Part shown: piece by piece, positions 6,561-15,394 of the stretch
Layout of the letters: the number at the start of each line of letters is the position of its first letter
Position numbering within the stretch: position 1 is the stretch's first letter
Source: Flavobacteriaceae bacterium UBA7446
GTDB lineage: Bacteria > Bacteroidota > Bacteroidia > Flavobacteriales > Flavobacteriaceae
Assembly: GCA_002478685.1 (NCBI GenBank)
Contig: DLPY01000081.1
Location: 1-24,044, forward strand
Length of the DNA stretch: 24,044 nucleotides
Reading direction: 5' to 3'
The notes under the pieces: model-generated
Told to the model about the DNA's origin: nothing
Database searches by the model: none
The model's input: only the letters and a program-made list of their open reading frames with translations
Program-made: the position numbers and the translations under genes

Positions 6561-9071
6561 TTAAAAAGGATAATTTATACCAAGTGTGGGATTTGCATTT
6601 TTGAGTTGATAGTTAAAGTTCCAACGCGAGCCTTTTGGTAAAACAGGGTTGTGCGTTTTAAAGCCCATATCTAGGCGCAGTAAGAACAAACCAAAGTCAT
6701 AGCGCAATCCAAAACCTGTACCCACAGCTAGCTCATCCAAATCTTGAAATCCATCAAATCTGCGTGCCGATTCATTAACGTTATCCATTACATTCCAAAT
6801 ATTTCCTGCATCAATAAACATTGCACCTTTAAACCCACCAAGTATATCAAACCGGTATTCGGCATTGAACGCAAGTTTTAGGTTTGCCTCGTTAAATTCA
6901 TTTCCAGTATTGCTAGAACCTGGACCTAAACGATATACTTCCCAAGCACGGTTGTCATAGGTACCACCTGCAAAAAAAGAACGATTAAAGGGAATGTTAT
7001 CCGCATTGCCATATGGAATAGCAGCTCCAGCAAATCCCCGAACTGCAAAAACTTGGTTCCCTGATATTTCCCAATATTTTACAATGTCAGCTTCTAACTT
7101 TATAAACTGACTAAAGGGCACATCAAAAAGAAGATATTGACCATTTGATTGCTCCCAATCAAATTGCTTTGCAAGTGTTTTTAACAGATTTCCAGACCAT
7201 GAAAGATTTGCTCTAAATTGTGTAAATTCTTTATCGAAAACACCACTTTTGGTGGAGTTATAAAATTGTAAGCTCGAACTAAAAATAAGGTTGTTTTGCG
7301 TTAATCTATTTCTTCGTTCTTCAATGCGCTGTATGCGATTGTATGAATCGTCAGTGGTATCCAAGTCGGTTTTACCATCCAAAACATCGGAAATAAAAGA
7401 TTGCGCTCCTTCTGGAATAATAAGGCTGTTGTTTAATAAATAGGATGGATTTGCATTGGTGTTTTGTGCAATTTTATTTAACTCTCCGTAGGCATTTGTG
7501 TATACCCCAAAGTAATTTTCTTTGTTTTTATTGTTTACAAACTCAACATCGATTAGCGAAAAAGTCCAACGCCTGTTTTTCTTTGGACTCCATTGGTAAT
7601 GAATAGCCCCCATTAGGCTTTGCTTGTCTAATCCTATATTCTCTTGAACAGCAGAACCTACTTTGAAAATAGTTTGCGGTGTAATTTCTTGCCGGTTTAG
7701 TTTTTTACTGAATGGAAGTAAAAACTGAGGAGCTTGCAACTGAACATCAAATGCAAATTCGGTAATAGCCACATTGGCAGATCTACCCACAGAACCTCGT
7801 GCCCCAAATTCCAAGGTTTCGGCTCCTCGAAAAACATTTAGTGCACTTAACGCTGAACTAAAAGCAACACCGCGTTTTATGATGTTTGATTGCGTGACAT
7901 CTAATCCAAAATTAAGTCCATATTTTTCTTTTGGCATCAAGTAAATAGATGCATCAAGCAGCGTTTCCTTTTCGTTTGCATAGTTGTACCGTATGGTTGG
8001 ATAATCAAAACTTTGTAGGCGCGTAAGTTGCTTTAATGTTGTACTCCGTGCTATATCGCTATAGGGTTGATTGGTTTTAAATGATATAGCATCTCGAAGT
8101 AACCGGCTGCTGTAACGCATTTTTCCTTGACTATAAAGTGTTAATCCATCATATGTACCAATTGAGTCATAAGCTTCATTTCCTGTGTTTCCAACTTTAC
8201 TCACATATACTTTAATATTATTCATTCGAGAAATTTGATACTCCTTTTCTACAGCTGTTCCTTCTTGATTTTCAATAAAATTTCGAATATTAAGTTGTAC
8301 AGGAAGGCGGTAATCTGTCCCTGTAGAATCAATACGTACACTGAAATCAATAGCGTTTAATTGGAACGGAAAAACTCCTGCATTTCGGAACAATGTGAAT
8401 AAGCGATTACGCTCTTGATCAAAGTCAATAGTGCGAAATCTGTTACCGCGTTGCAGTGCACTTTTTTGGACAGCAGCCTTATAAATAGAGTCCAAAACAG
8501 GGCTTTGAATATTGGCTTGAATACTATCTAAATAATAAGGGATATTAGTTGTGACATCGTAGCGTACATTAGATTTAAACTTTTTAGTATTTGTCACTGT
8601 TTTTACCGCAGCATTAAAATAACCTTCATTCGAAAAAAAGGCCTTTAATTTTTGAGCGTTTGATGAACTGGAAAGCGAGTCGGAGAATACAGGTGGTTCG
8701 CCATTGCGCTTTTTCCAGTCTTGAAACCCTAACCTGTAGTCCTTCATTTTTGTCAATTGCTTTTTAGACCACAGCAACTCCATTCGCTTCTTTCGATTTG
8801 GTTTTTTGGTCAACCAGCGATCAAATGCAACACCGGTACTATCGTTTGCAGATTGGTACAATAGTAATCCAAATGGGATACCCAAAAAACGCTTATTAGG
8901 TTTTGGTTGTACGATGTTCTTAACAGAGTCTACAGCATTTTCACCATTGACAATCACCTCATTTTTTTTAAGCAATACAGCATCTGGTGGAAGGTGCTTA
9001 GTAACAGAACACCCCACCACAAAGGCCAAAAGCCCACAAAAACCTAGTATTTTTGAAAATCGTGTGGTCAA
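6561..9071 (-). CDS. tamL: TamL-like outer-membrane lipoprotein, BamA/Omp85 superfamily
   Basis: Predicted outer-membrane beta-barrel assembly protein. In Bacteroidota the TamA counterpart is a lipoprotein, TamL, thought to work with a TamB-like protein. The start used here is TTG at 9071-9069, giving 836 residues, a short basic N-region, a hydrophobic core and the lipobox VVGC (Cys 21). No in-frame ATG or GTG exists before the lipobox. TTG at 9092 is the alternative start but overlaps the best promoter -7 element. The middle holds POTRA-like repeats (about 25-400). The C-terminal half is a 16-strand-type barrel with QVFAVRGFAG and FFAGGTYDNRAW motifs and a terminal phenylalanine (NYPF). It is divergent from the trmH-family gene, with 36 bp between starts. 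I am confident of the superfamily and fairly confident of TamL. Confidence 0.85.
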   Translation of the reverse strand: MTTRFSKILGFCGLLAFVVGCSVTKHLPPDAVLLKKNEVIVNGENAVDSVKNIVQPKPNKRFLGIPFGLLLYQSANDSTGVAFDRWLTKKPNRKKRMELLWSKKQLTKMKDYRLGFQDWKKRNGEPPVFSDSLSSSSNAQKLKAFFSNEGYFNAAVKTVTNTKKFKSNVRYDVTTNIPYYLDSIQANIQSPVLDSIYKAAVQKSALQRGNRFRTIDFDQERNRLFTLFRNAGVFPFQLNAIDFSVRIDSTGTDYRLPVQLNIRNFIENQEGTAVEKEYQISRMNNIKVYVSKVGNTGNEAYDSIGTYDGLTLYSQGKMRYSSRLLRDAISFKTNQPYSDIARSTTLKQLTRLQSFDYPTIRYNYANEKETLLDASIYLMPKEKYGLNFGLDVTQSNIIKRGVAFSSALSALNVFRGAETLEFGARGSVGRSANVAITEFAFDVQLQAPQFLLPFSKKLNRQEITPQTIFKVGSAVQENIGLDKQSLMGAIHYQWSPKKNRRWTFSLIDVEFVNNKNKENYFGVYTNAYGELNKIAQNTNANPSYLLNNSLIIPEGAQSFISDVLDGKTDLDTTDDSYNRIQRIEERRNRLTQNNLIFSSSLQFYNSTKSGVFDKEFTQFRANLSWSGNLLKTLAKQFDWEQSNGQYLLFDVPFSQFIKLEADIVKYWEISGNQVFAVRGFAGAAIPYGNADNIPFNRSFFAGGTYDNRAWEVYRLGPGSSNTGNEFNEANLKLAFNAEYRFDILGGFKGAMFIDAGNIWNVMDNVNESARRFDGFQDLDELAVGTGFGLRYDFGLFLLRLDMGFKTHNPVLPKGSRWNFNYQLKNANPTLGINYPF
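9048..9055 (+). promoter_or_regulatory. possible promoter for the TrmH-family gene (TATTTTTG)
   Basis: TATTTTTG matches TAnnTTTG on the plus strand, 52 bases before the ATG at 9108, inside the 5' end of tamL. No -33 TTTG is visible, so this is weak. Confidence 0.25.
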
Positions 9072-9089
9072 CAGAATAGTTGTAACAAA

Positions 9090-9119
9090 CAAAAATACAT
9101 CAAATACATGGTTAGCAAA
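9090..9119 (-). promoter_or_regulatory. tamL promoter (TTTG -33, TATTTTTG -7)
   Basis: On the minus strand TTTG (9119-9116), an 18-nt spacer and TATTTTTG (9097-9090) form a two-part Bacteroidota promoter with good spacing. The -33 element lies inside the first codons of the divergent methyltransferase gene. The expected start of transcription, about 9083, lies downstream of TTG 9092, which supports translation from TTG 9071. Confidence 0.6.
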
Positions 9120-9827
9120 AACGCACTAAAACAGTTGGGGCAATTGGGACAAATAAAGTTTCGAAAAAAACAGGGGCTTTTTGCAGTAGAGGGTAAGAAG
9201 GCAATAGCCACCTTTTTGAAGCATAATTTTGAACTCACGCACTGTTATACTCTTAAAAAATATACACAAAACAATTTTGAAGCTGAAATTATTACACCAA
9301 TCGAAATGAAAAGATTGAGTAACCTAAGCACGCCTGCTAACTTTTGGGCAGCCTTTAAGTTACCAGAAGATGCCGCATTTGAACCACAATCGCTGAATTT
9401 GGCTTTGGACGGCATCCGTGACCCTGGGAATTTGGGAACTATTATAAGATTATGCGATTGGTTTGGCGTTCAACATTTGATTTGCTCAGCAGATACCGTT
9501 GATTGCTTTAATCCTAAAGTGGTGCAGGCAAGTATGGGTTCGTTAGCAAATGTTCATGTGCATTATGTTGATTTAGCATCATTTATACAGCAACATAACT
9601 TGGCTGCCGTTGGTACCGACATGCGAGGAGAAAATATGTACACTACGACATTTCCTTCCAATGTGGTCTTGGTTATGGGGAACGAAGGGAAAGGAATTTC
9701 GGAAAACGTTAAGTCTATATTACAAAAAAAAGTCACTATTCCAAGATACGGCCTGACAGCGGCAGAGAGCCTAAACGTTGCTATGGCGACTGGAATCTTA
9801 CTCAGTGAATTTAGACGTAATAAGTAA
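9108..9827 (+). CDS. TrmH/SpoU-family RNA 2'-O-methyltransferase
   Basis: Predicted SAM-dependent ribose 2'-O-methyltransferase acting on rRNA or tRNA; the substrate cannot be told from sequence. It has 239 residues. An N-terminal substrate-binding domain (about 1-90, with KFRKKQGLFAVEG) precedes the trefoil-knot SPOUT domain. Motif 1 is ALDGIRDPGNLGTIIR (99-114, R114), motif 2 VMGNEGKGI (189-197), and motif 3 IPRYGLTAAESLNVAMATGI (211-230, with E220 and N223). The start is divergent from tamL and lies over its promoter. The TAA stop abuts the porT stop on the opposite strand with no bases between. Confidence 0.92.
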   Translation: MVSKNALKQLGQLGQIKFRKKQGLFAVEGKKAIATFLKHNFELTHCYTLKKYTQNNFEAEIITPIEMKRLSNLSTPANFWAAFKLPEDAAFEPQSLNLALDGIRDPGNLGTIIRLCDWFGVQHLICSADTVDCFNPKVVQASMGSLANVHVHYVDLASFIQQHNLAAVGTDMRGENMYTTTFPSNVVLVMGNEGKGISENVKSILQKKVTIPRYGLTAAESLNVAMATGILLSEFRRNK

Positions 9828-10538
9828 TTATTCAAACGTAAATCGAAGAAAAACACCACGGCTTTTCATTGAAGCAATGTATCGTGTAAAATCGCTGTTA
9901 GGGTTATTATCTGGTACAATTTCGTTGTTGAGTGCAAATATGCCATGCACGGAAGGCGTAAGTTTAAAGTAAGGAAGATAAATGTCAGTTCCAATAGCAA
10001 ACTCCCAGGCATACATGTTTCGTTTCATTCGAAATGTTCCTTGTTGATTGTCGTTTAGATTAGTTTCTTCGCTAGTAATATTAATGTTACGTGACATGCT
10101 TACCATCAAAAATGGCCTTGCATTCTGAATACGCCTGGCGTTTAGTTTTATACCCAAAGGAAAGCGTACATAGTTGGATTTTACAGCGCGTTCCCTCAAA
10201 GGTTTTGAGAATGATTCTTCTGAAAAAGGAAAAATGATTTCTCGCTCTACAAACGCTACCCCAGGATGAAAACGAATATTCAAAAATTCATTGATGCGTA
10301 CATCGGCTAGCAATCCAACATCAAAACTGGGTTTGGGCTTGATAGCTAATCTAAACGGCTGACTGCTAGAAGTTGGGAGGTATTCCATTTTTGCCCCAAC
10401 GGCATTTAACCCTAGGTAATAGCCAAAACGTAAACGTTTTTTGTCACTGGTTTTTAGGTTTTCTAAATTTTGATTTTGCCCATAAAGAGTTGGGAGCACA
10501 GAAAAGAAAACAAAAAAAAGTGTTAGAAAAGATTTCAT
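9828..10538 (-). CDS. porT: PorT-like outer-membrane beta-barrel protein, type IX secretion
   Basis: Likely PorT, an envelope protein needed for type IX secretion and, in gliding species, for motility. The 236 residues begin with a signal peptide (MKSFLTLFFVFFSVLPTLYG, cleavage before Q21) and continue as alternating amphipathic beta-strands of an eight-strand-type barrel ending in RFTFE. Strand-like segments include RFGYYLGLNAVGAKMEY, NIRFHPGVAFVEREI and YVRFPLGIKLNARR. The ATG overlaps the ubiE stop (ATGA), so the genes are translationally coupled. The ubiE-porT linkage is typical of flavobacteria and is the main reason for naming it PorT rather than a generic barrel protein. Confidence 0.85.
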   Translation of the reverse strand: MKSFLTLFFVFFSVLPTLYGQNQNLENLKTSDKKRLRFGYYLGLNAVGAKMEYLPTSSSQPFRLAIKPKPSFDVGLLADVRINEFLNIRFHPGVAFVEREIIFPFSEESFSKPLRERAVKSNYVRFPLGIKLNARRIQNARPFLMVSMSRNINITSEETNLNDNQQGTFRMKRNMYAWEFAIGTDIYLPYFKLTPSVHGIFALNNEIVPDNNPNSDFTRYIASMKSRGVFLRFTFE

Positions 10539-11260
10539 TTTTGTGCAATATACAAGCTAACCACGCCACCGCTTAGCGGTTTATGTGTCACTGTAGAAAA
10601 CCCTATTTCAAGCAATTTATTGCACATCACGGCACCATCGGGGAATTGCGTTGCCGACTTGCCAAGGTATGCGTAGGCGCTTTTGTCTTCCGTAAATAGC
10701 TTACCCAAAAGCGGTATAATCACATTTGACATAACAAGATGTGCTTGTTTCATCGGAAATTTTTTGGGTCGAGAGGTCTCTAAAATATACAAGAACCCCT
10801 CGGGGCGTAATACACGATGCATTTCGCTAAGCCCTTTTTCCAAATGGCCAAAGTTTCGAATTCCAAAGGCAACGGTAACCGCGTCAAATTGCTCTTTAAA
10901 GGGCAATTTTTCGGCATCGGCTACGCTAAGTTTTATGCAGTCATTGAGGTTTAGCTTGTCCAATTGTTTTGCTTGTACGGCTAACATTTGTGTTGAAAGA
11001 TCAACGGCATCAATCCGAACCGATGGAATTTTACTCAACGCAATAGCAACATCGCCTGTCCCAGTAGCCACATCAAGAATGTTAATCGCTTCTTGCGCTT
11101 TAACACCATTTACTAACTTTTTGCGCCATCCCTTGTCTAATCCCAAAGACAACACCCGGTTGAGCCAATTATACTTTTGGGCAATACCGTCAAACATCAG
11201 GGTAACTTGCTCCTTTTTGGACAAGGAAGAATCTTTGTAAGGCGTAACGTTTTTGCTCAT
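10535..11260 (-). CDS. ubiE: demethylmenaquinone methyltransferase (UbiE/MenG)
   Basis: SAM-dependent C-methyltransferase for the last step of menaquinone synthesis; the menaquinone role is inferred from the lineage. The 241 residues are normal length. The SAM-binding motif I is ILDVATGTGDVAIAL (61-75), followed by IDAVDLSTQMLAVQ (83-96), DAEKLPF (115-121) and FDAVTVAFGIRNF (125-137), the UbiE signature, and RVLRPEGFLYILE (149-161). It is the first gene of a two-gene unit with porT and is divergent from trkA. A near-match to the promoter -7 element (TACCTTTA, 11274-11267) lies just upstream. The product would supply the quinone used by the Nqr complex at the right end. Confidence 0.96.
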   Translation of the reverse strand: MSKNVTPYKDSSLSKKEQVTLMFDGIAQKYNWLNRVLSLGLDKGWRKKLVNGVKAQEAINILDVATGTGDVAIALSKIPSVRIDAVDLSTQMLAVQAKQLDKLNLNDCIKLSVADAEKLPFKEQFDAVTVAFGIRNFGHLEKGLSEMHRVLRPEGFLYILETSRPKKFPMKQAHLVMSNVIIPLLGKLFTEDKSAYAYLGKSATQFPDGAVMCNKLLEIGFSTVTHKPLSGGVVSLYIAQK

Positions 11261-11321
11261 AATGCGTAAAGGTAGCTATTATCTGTTGATGATAAATTTA
11301 CTTAAGCGAACAGAAACTTGC

Positions 11322-11329
11322 TATATTTG
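11322..11329 (+). promoter_or_regulatory. trkAH promoter, -7 element TATATTTG
   Basis: Exact TAnnTTTG match 22 bases before the trkA ATG. A TTTA (11297-11300) lies 21 bases upstream as a possible degenerate -33 element. Between promoter and start is the palindrome ATAATAA-TC-TTATTAT (11334-11349), which would fall in the 5' leader. Confidence 0.55.
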
Positions 11330-11351
11330 CAACATAATAATCTTATTATAA

Positions 11352-12701
11352 ATGAACATTGCCATCGCTGGAGCTAGCGATATTGGTTTTCACTTAGCCA
11401 AATTGCTTTCGTTTGAGGCACAGGATATTACCCTAATTGACGCGGATAAAGAAGCGTTAAACTACGCAGACAACAACCTTGATATTCGTGCTGTAAAAGG
11501 TGATCCTTCTGCATTGGCAACCTTGAAAAATGCAGATGTTGACAAGGCAGATATGATGATTGCTGTTACACCATCGGAAACTACAAACCTGATGTGTTGT
11601 TTGTTGGCCAAGCAATTGGGTTGTAAGCGTACAATTGCACGTGTAACGGATATCGAATTTGATAAATATAAAAACGATGTAGATTTTCAAGCATTAGGAA
11701 TTGACGAGCTCGTATCGCCAGAGGAGCTAGCTGCAGAAGAAATACAGTTGCTTATTGATCAATCCGCTTTTGAAAACAGTCACGAATTTGAAGATGGCGC
11801 ACTTACCATGATGGGTACCACTTTGGAAGAAAATGCGCCATTTATTGGAAAAACAGTTCGCGAGGCAGCATCTGTATTTCCAGGTGTTCACTTTATGCCC
11901 ATTGCCATAAAGCGTACAACATCACAAAACACTATTATTCCTCGAGGTGATACTTGCTTCGAACAAGGCGATCAAGTGTATTTTACTACGCTTCCGCAAG
12001 GGGTTTCTGAACTTTATAGCCTTACGGGCGAGGTGAAAAACAAAATCAAAAATGTGATGATTTTGGGTGGCGGTCGTGTTGGATTTAAAACCGCAGAAGG
12101 CCTTTGTCAGCGCGGTGTAAATGTTAAACTTATTGAGTTGGATAAAGAACGTGCCATTGAAATGGCGGAATGTCTTCCAGACTCGCTTATTCTTCATGGA
12201 GATGGTCGTAATGTAGAATTGTTATTAGAAGAAAACCTTCAAGAAATGGATGCATTTTTGGGTGTTACCAACGATGCTGAAACCAATATCATGTCTTGCC
12301 TTATGGCAAAGTCAAAGCAAGTGCCAAAAATCATTGCGCTTATCGAAAACATGGACTACTTTGAGCTCACAAAATCAATTGGTGTGGATACACTTGTGAA
12401 CAAAAAAATGCTCACTGCGAATACCATTTTCAGATATATTAGAAGAGGAGAGGTAGTTGATGTAGCAAAGCTTAACAATATGGACGCCGAAATTGTGGAA
12501 TTCAAAGTACAACCGACTGCTAAAGTCATAGGTAAAGCCATAAAAGACTTAGATTTTCCCATAACAGCAACAATTGGTGGTGTAATACGTAACGGTGCTG
12601 GAATTATCGCTTTAGGAGATTTTGTAATACAAGAAGAAGACCTTGTGTTGGTGTGTTGTTTGCCACAATCTATCAAAAGAGTTGAACAACTTTTTTTATA
12701 A
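11352..12701 (+). CDS. trkA: Trk potassium uptake system, NAD-binding regulatory subunit TrkA
   Basis: Peripheral cytoplasmic regulator that gates the TrkH channel in response to bound nucleotides. The 449 residues hold the usual tandem RCK layout: RCK-N1 (about 1-120), RCK-C1 (about 140-225), RCK-N2 (about 230-345) and RCK-C2 (about 365-449). The second nucleotide-binding loop is canonical, LGGGRVGFK. The first reads G7-A-S-D-I-G12, with Ser9 where the central glycine of GxGxxG is usual. The acidic residue that follows each Rossmann beta-2 strand is present (LIDADKE, LIELDKE). trkH starts 3 bp after the stop, so the two form an operon. Confidence 0.95.
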   Translation: MNIAIAGASDIGFHLAKLLSFEAQDITLIDADKEALNYADNNLDIRAVKGDPSALATLKNADVDKADMMIAVTPSETTNLMCCLLAKQLGCKRTIARVTDIEFDKYKNDVDFQALGIDELVSPEELAAEEIQLLIDQSAFENSHEFEDGALTMMGTTLEENAPFIGKTVREAASVFPGVHFMPIAIKRTTSQNTIIPRGDTCFEQGDQVYFTTLPQGVSELYSLTGEVKNKIKNVMILGGGRVGFKTAEGLCQRGVNVKLIELDKERAIEMAECLPDSLILHGDGRNVELLLEENLQEMDAFLGVTNDAETNIMSCLMAKSKQVPKIIALIENMDYFELTKSIGVDTLVNKKMLTANTIFRYIRRGEVVDVAKLNNMDAEIVEFKVQPTAKVIGKAIKDLDFPITATIGGVIRNGAGIIALGDFVIQEEDLVLVCCLPQSIKRVEQLFL

Positions 12702-12704
12702 ACC

Positions 12705-14192
12705 ATGAAGGGTTTTAACCTAAAACTTATTGTTCATATTCTTGGGCTGCTTTTGCTGTTCAATTCCCTTTTTATGGCAATAGCTACGCTTAGCAGCTAT
12801 TTTATGGATGATGGTGCTACACGTGGTATACTTATTGCATTCGTTGTAAATCTTTCTGTTGGCGGGTTGGCCATGTGCTCAACCTTAAACCATAAAAAAG
12901 AAATTAAAAAACGTGAAGGTTATCTGACTGTAGTTTTTGGCTGGCTTGCAATGGTAATTTTTGGCATGTTACCATTTGTGTTTACCAACACCGTTTCCTC
13001 GGTTTCCGATGCACTTTTTGAAACCATGTCTGGCTATACCGCTACTGGTGCCACCATTATGGATGACATCGAGTCGTTACCAAAAAGTATTATTCTTTGG
13101 CGCTCGCTTACGCACTGGATGGGCGGTATGGGTGTCATCGTATTGGCAATTGCTATTTTGCCACTTTTGGGTATAGGTGGTATGCAATTATTTAGTGCTG
13201 AAGCGCCTGTTTTGGGCGGCGACAAATTACATCCCAGAATTAGCGACACGGCCAAAAGGTTATGGTTGATTTATGTGGGTCTTACTGCGGTAAATGCACT
13301 ATTACTTTCACTATCTGGTATGTCTGCTTTTGATGCCATTAACCATGCCATGAGTACCATAGCATCGGGAGGTTTTTCCACCAAAAATGCAAGTTTAGGC
13401 TATTGGAATGATATCCCACAAATCCAATACATCACCGTATTTTTTATGTTTTTGGCAGGAACTAATTTTGTGTTGTTATACTATGCGATAAAAGGTAAAT
13501 TTAAACGTGTTTTTTTAGATACGGAGCTTAGTTGGTATGCTGGTTTTATAGGTGCTTTTGTGCTTATTGTGACTGCATCACTGATGAAAAATGGAGCGTA
13601 TGCCATGGCAGATTCAGCCGTTTGGACATCACTTGAGCAGTCGTTTAGACATGCCTTATTTCAGGTTGTTGCGGTTATTACCACAACGGGACTAGTAACC
13701 TCTGATTTTACAGCTTGGTCCCCTTTTGTAACCATGCTGTTTTTTGGGTTAATGTTTTTGGGTGGTTCAACAGGTTCTACTTCGGGAGGAGTAAAAGTAA
13801 TGCGTCACCTTATTCTTATCAAAAATGGTTTTTTAGAATTTAAACGTGCACTTCACCCCAATGCCATTTTAATGGTCAGGTTAAATAAAATAATGATTAA
13901 GCAGTCTATCGTGTATCACGTATTGGCGTTTTTTATTCTCTATATGATATTATTTATTATTGGCGCGGGTGTGCTAAGCATTTTGGGATTAGACTTTACT
14001 ACCGCTATTGGAGCAGCAGCAGCCTCATTGGGAAATGTGGGTCCAGGGCTCGGTGATGTAGGTCCTGCTTCGACCTATGCATCGCTACCCACAATTGGAA
14101 AATGGTGGTGCGCTTTGCTGATGCTTATAGGTAGGTTAGAATTGTTTACCGTGCTTATATTACTAACCCCTTACTATTGGCGGAAGCACTAA
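12705..14192 (+). CDS. trkH: Trk potassium uptake system, membrane channel subunit TrkH
   Basis: Inner-membrane potassium-translocating subunit, partner of TrkA. The 495 residues are strongly hydrophobic, with the four repeated membrane-pore-membrane units of the SKT superfamily. Pore-loop segments are visible at YTATGAT (111-117), TIASGGFST (218-226), TTTGLVT (326-332) and SLGNVGPG (441-448), and each has a filter glycine. GGSTGSTSGGVKV (353-365) is the conserved intramembrane gating loop. The gene ends tail-to-tail with the aminotransferase gene, overlapping by 4 bases. Confidence 0.95.
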   Translation: MKGFNLKLIVHILGLLLLFNSLFMAIATLSSYFMDDGATRGILIAFVVNLSVGGLAMCSTLNHKKEIKKREGYLTVVFGWLAMVIFGMLPFVFTNTVSSVSDALFETMSGYTATGATIMDDIESLPKSIILWRSLTHWMGGMGVIVLAIAILPLLGIGGMQLFSAEAPVLGGDKLHPRISDTAKRLWLIYVGLTAVNALLLSLSGMSAFDAINHAMSTIASGGFSTKNASLGYWNDIPQIQYITVFFMFLAGTNFVLLYYAIKGKFKRVFLDTELSWYAGFIGAFVLIVTASLMKNGAYAMADSAVWTSLEQSFRHALFQVVAVITTTGLVTSDFTAWSPFVTMLFFGLMFLGGSTGSTSGGVKVMRHLILIKNGFLEFKRALHPNAILMVRLNKIMIKQSIVYHVLAFFILYMILFIIGAGVLSILGLDFTTAIGAAAASLGNVGPGLGDVGPASTYASLPTIGKWWCALLMLIGRLELFTVLILLTPYYWRKH

Positions 14193-15379
14193 TTCAAAGC
14201 TTCCTTAATTCTTCGAACTGCTTCTTCGATTTCTTCTAAAGATGCTGCATATGAAATACGGATATTGTTTGGACAGCCAAAAGCGTCGCCAGTAACTGTG
14301 GCTACATTTGCTTCTTCCAACAAAAACATAGCAAAATCAGATGCATTTTCTATTTCCTTTCCCTTTAATTTTTTCCCAAAAAATGAAGAAACATCAGGGA
14401 AAACGTAAAAAGCACCTTTAGGGATATTTACAGTAAAACCTTCAATATCTTGCAACAAATCTATAATACGCTTTCTGCGAAAATCAAACTCATCAACCAT
14501 GTATCTGATTTTACTCACAGGTGCTAAAACCGCTGTAATCGCTGCACGTTGTGCAATACAGTTCGTTCCGCTGGTTACTTGTCCCTGCATCTTGGTACAG
14601 GCTTTCGCAATCCATTCTGGACCACCCAAATATCCAATACGCCAACCTGTCATTGCAAAGGCTTTGGCAAGGCCATTTACGGTAACCGTACGCGCATACA
14701 TGCTTGGAATGGCAGCAAAACTAAACGGGATTATGCCGTCATAGTTGATATGCTCATAAATTTCATCCGACATTACATAGATGCCAGGGTGCTTTTCCAA
14801 AATGGCAGCTAAAGCTTCGTACTCCTCTTTTGAATAAACCGACCCGCTTGGATTGTTGGGTGAGTTAAGCATCACCAATTTTGTTTTGGGTGTAATGGCA
14901 GCTTCGAGTTGTTCGGGTGTAATTTTAAAATCGGTTTCAATATCAGAGCGAATTTCAATAGGGTTTCCTTCAGCAAGTGTTACCATAGCCGAGTAACTTA
15001 CCCAGTAGGGTGCCACAAGAAGTACATCGTCTCCAGGGTTGACAAGCACTTGAACTACGTTTGCGATAGATTGTTTTGCACCTGTAGAAACTACAATTTG
15101 GCTAGGGGTGTATTCTAATCCATTATCGCGCTTAAATTTTGTGCAAATAGCCTCCTTGAGTTCTGCATAGCCATCAACGGGCGTATAAGAATTGTAATCT
15201 GCTTCCACGGCTTCAATAGCAGCTTCTTTGATAAACGAAGGCGTATTAAAATCTGGCTCTCCGAGACTAAGCCCAATAATGTCTTTGCCTTCGTTTTTTA
15301 ATTCTCTTGCCTTTGCGGCCATAGCTAAGGTAGCCGATGCTGGCAAACTTTTTATACGTTCAGATAGTGGTTGACTCAT
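14189..15379 (-). CDS. PLP-dependent aspartate-type aminotransferase (class I)
   Basis: Fold-type I aminotransferase, most likely an aspartate aminotransferase of the subgroup common in Bacteroidota and thermophiles. The exact amino acid specificity (aspartate, or also prephenate or aromatic) is not proven by sequence. It has 396 residues. Visible features are SLGEPDFNTP (38-47), STGAKQSI (98-105), N175 in NSPNNPSGSVYS, D205 and Y208 in MSDEIYEH, the PLP lysine K239 in NGLAKAFAMTGWRIGYLGG, and the substrate-binding Arg in the NNIRISYA segment near the end. It has its own TTTG/TATATTTG promoter and is divergent from rsmG. Its 3' end overlaps that of trkH. Confidence 0.93.
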   Translation of the reverse strand: MSQPLSERIKSLPASATLAMAAKARELKNEGKDIIGLSLGEPDFNTPSFIKEAAIEAVEADYNSYTPVDGYAELKEAICTKFKRDNGLEYTPSQIVVSTGAKQSIANVVQVLVNPGDDVLLVAPYWVSYSAMVTLAEGNPIEIRSDIETDFKITPEQLEAAITPKTKLVMLNSPNNPSGSVYSKEEYEALAAILEKHPGIYVMSDEIYEHINYDGIIPFSFAAIPSMYARTVTVNGLAKAFAMTGWRIGYLGGPEWIAKACTKMQGQVTSGTNCIAQRAAITAVLAPVSKIRYMVDEFDFRRKRIIDLLQDIEGFTVNIPKGAFYVFPDVSSFFGKKLKGKEIENASDFAMFLLEEANVATVTGDAFGCPNNIRISYAASLEEIEEAVRRIKEALN

Positions 15380-15394
15380 TAATTAAAATTTTGT

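Noticed and set aside
10683..11240. 185-codon plus-strand open frame opposite ubiE
   Set aside because: It is antisense to a well-conserved methyltransferase, has no recognisable domain, and reflects codon usage of the real gene.
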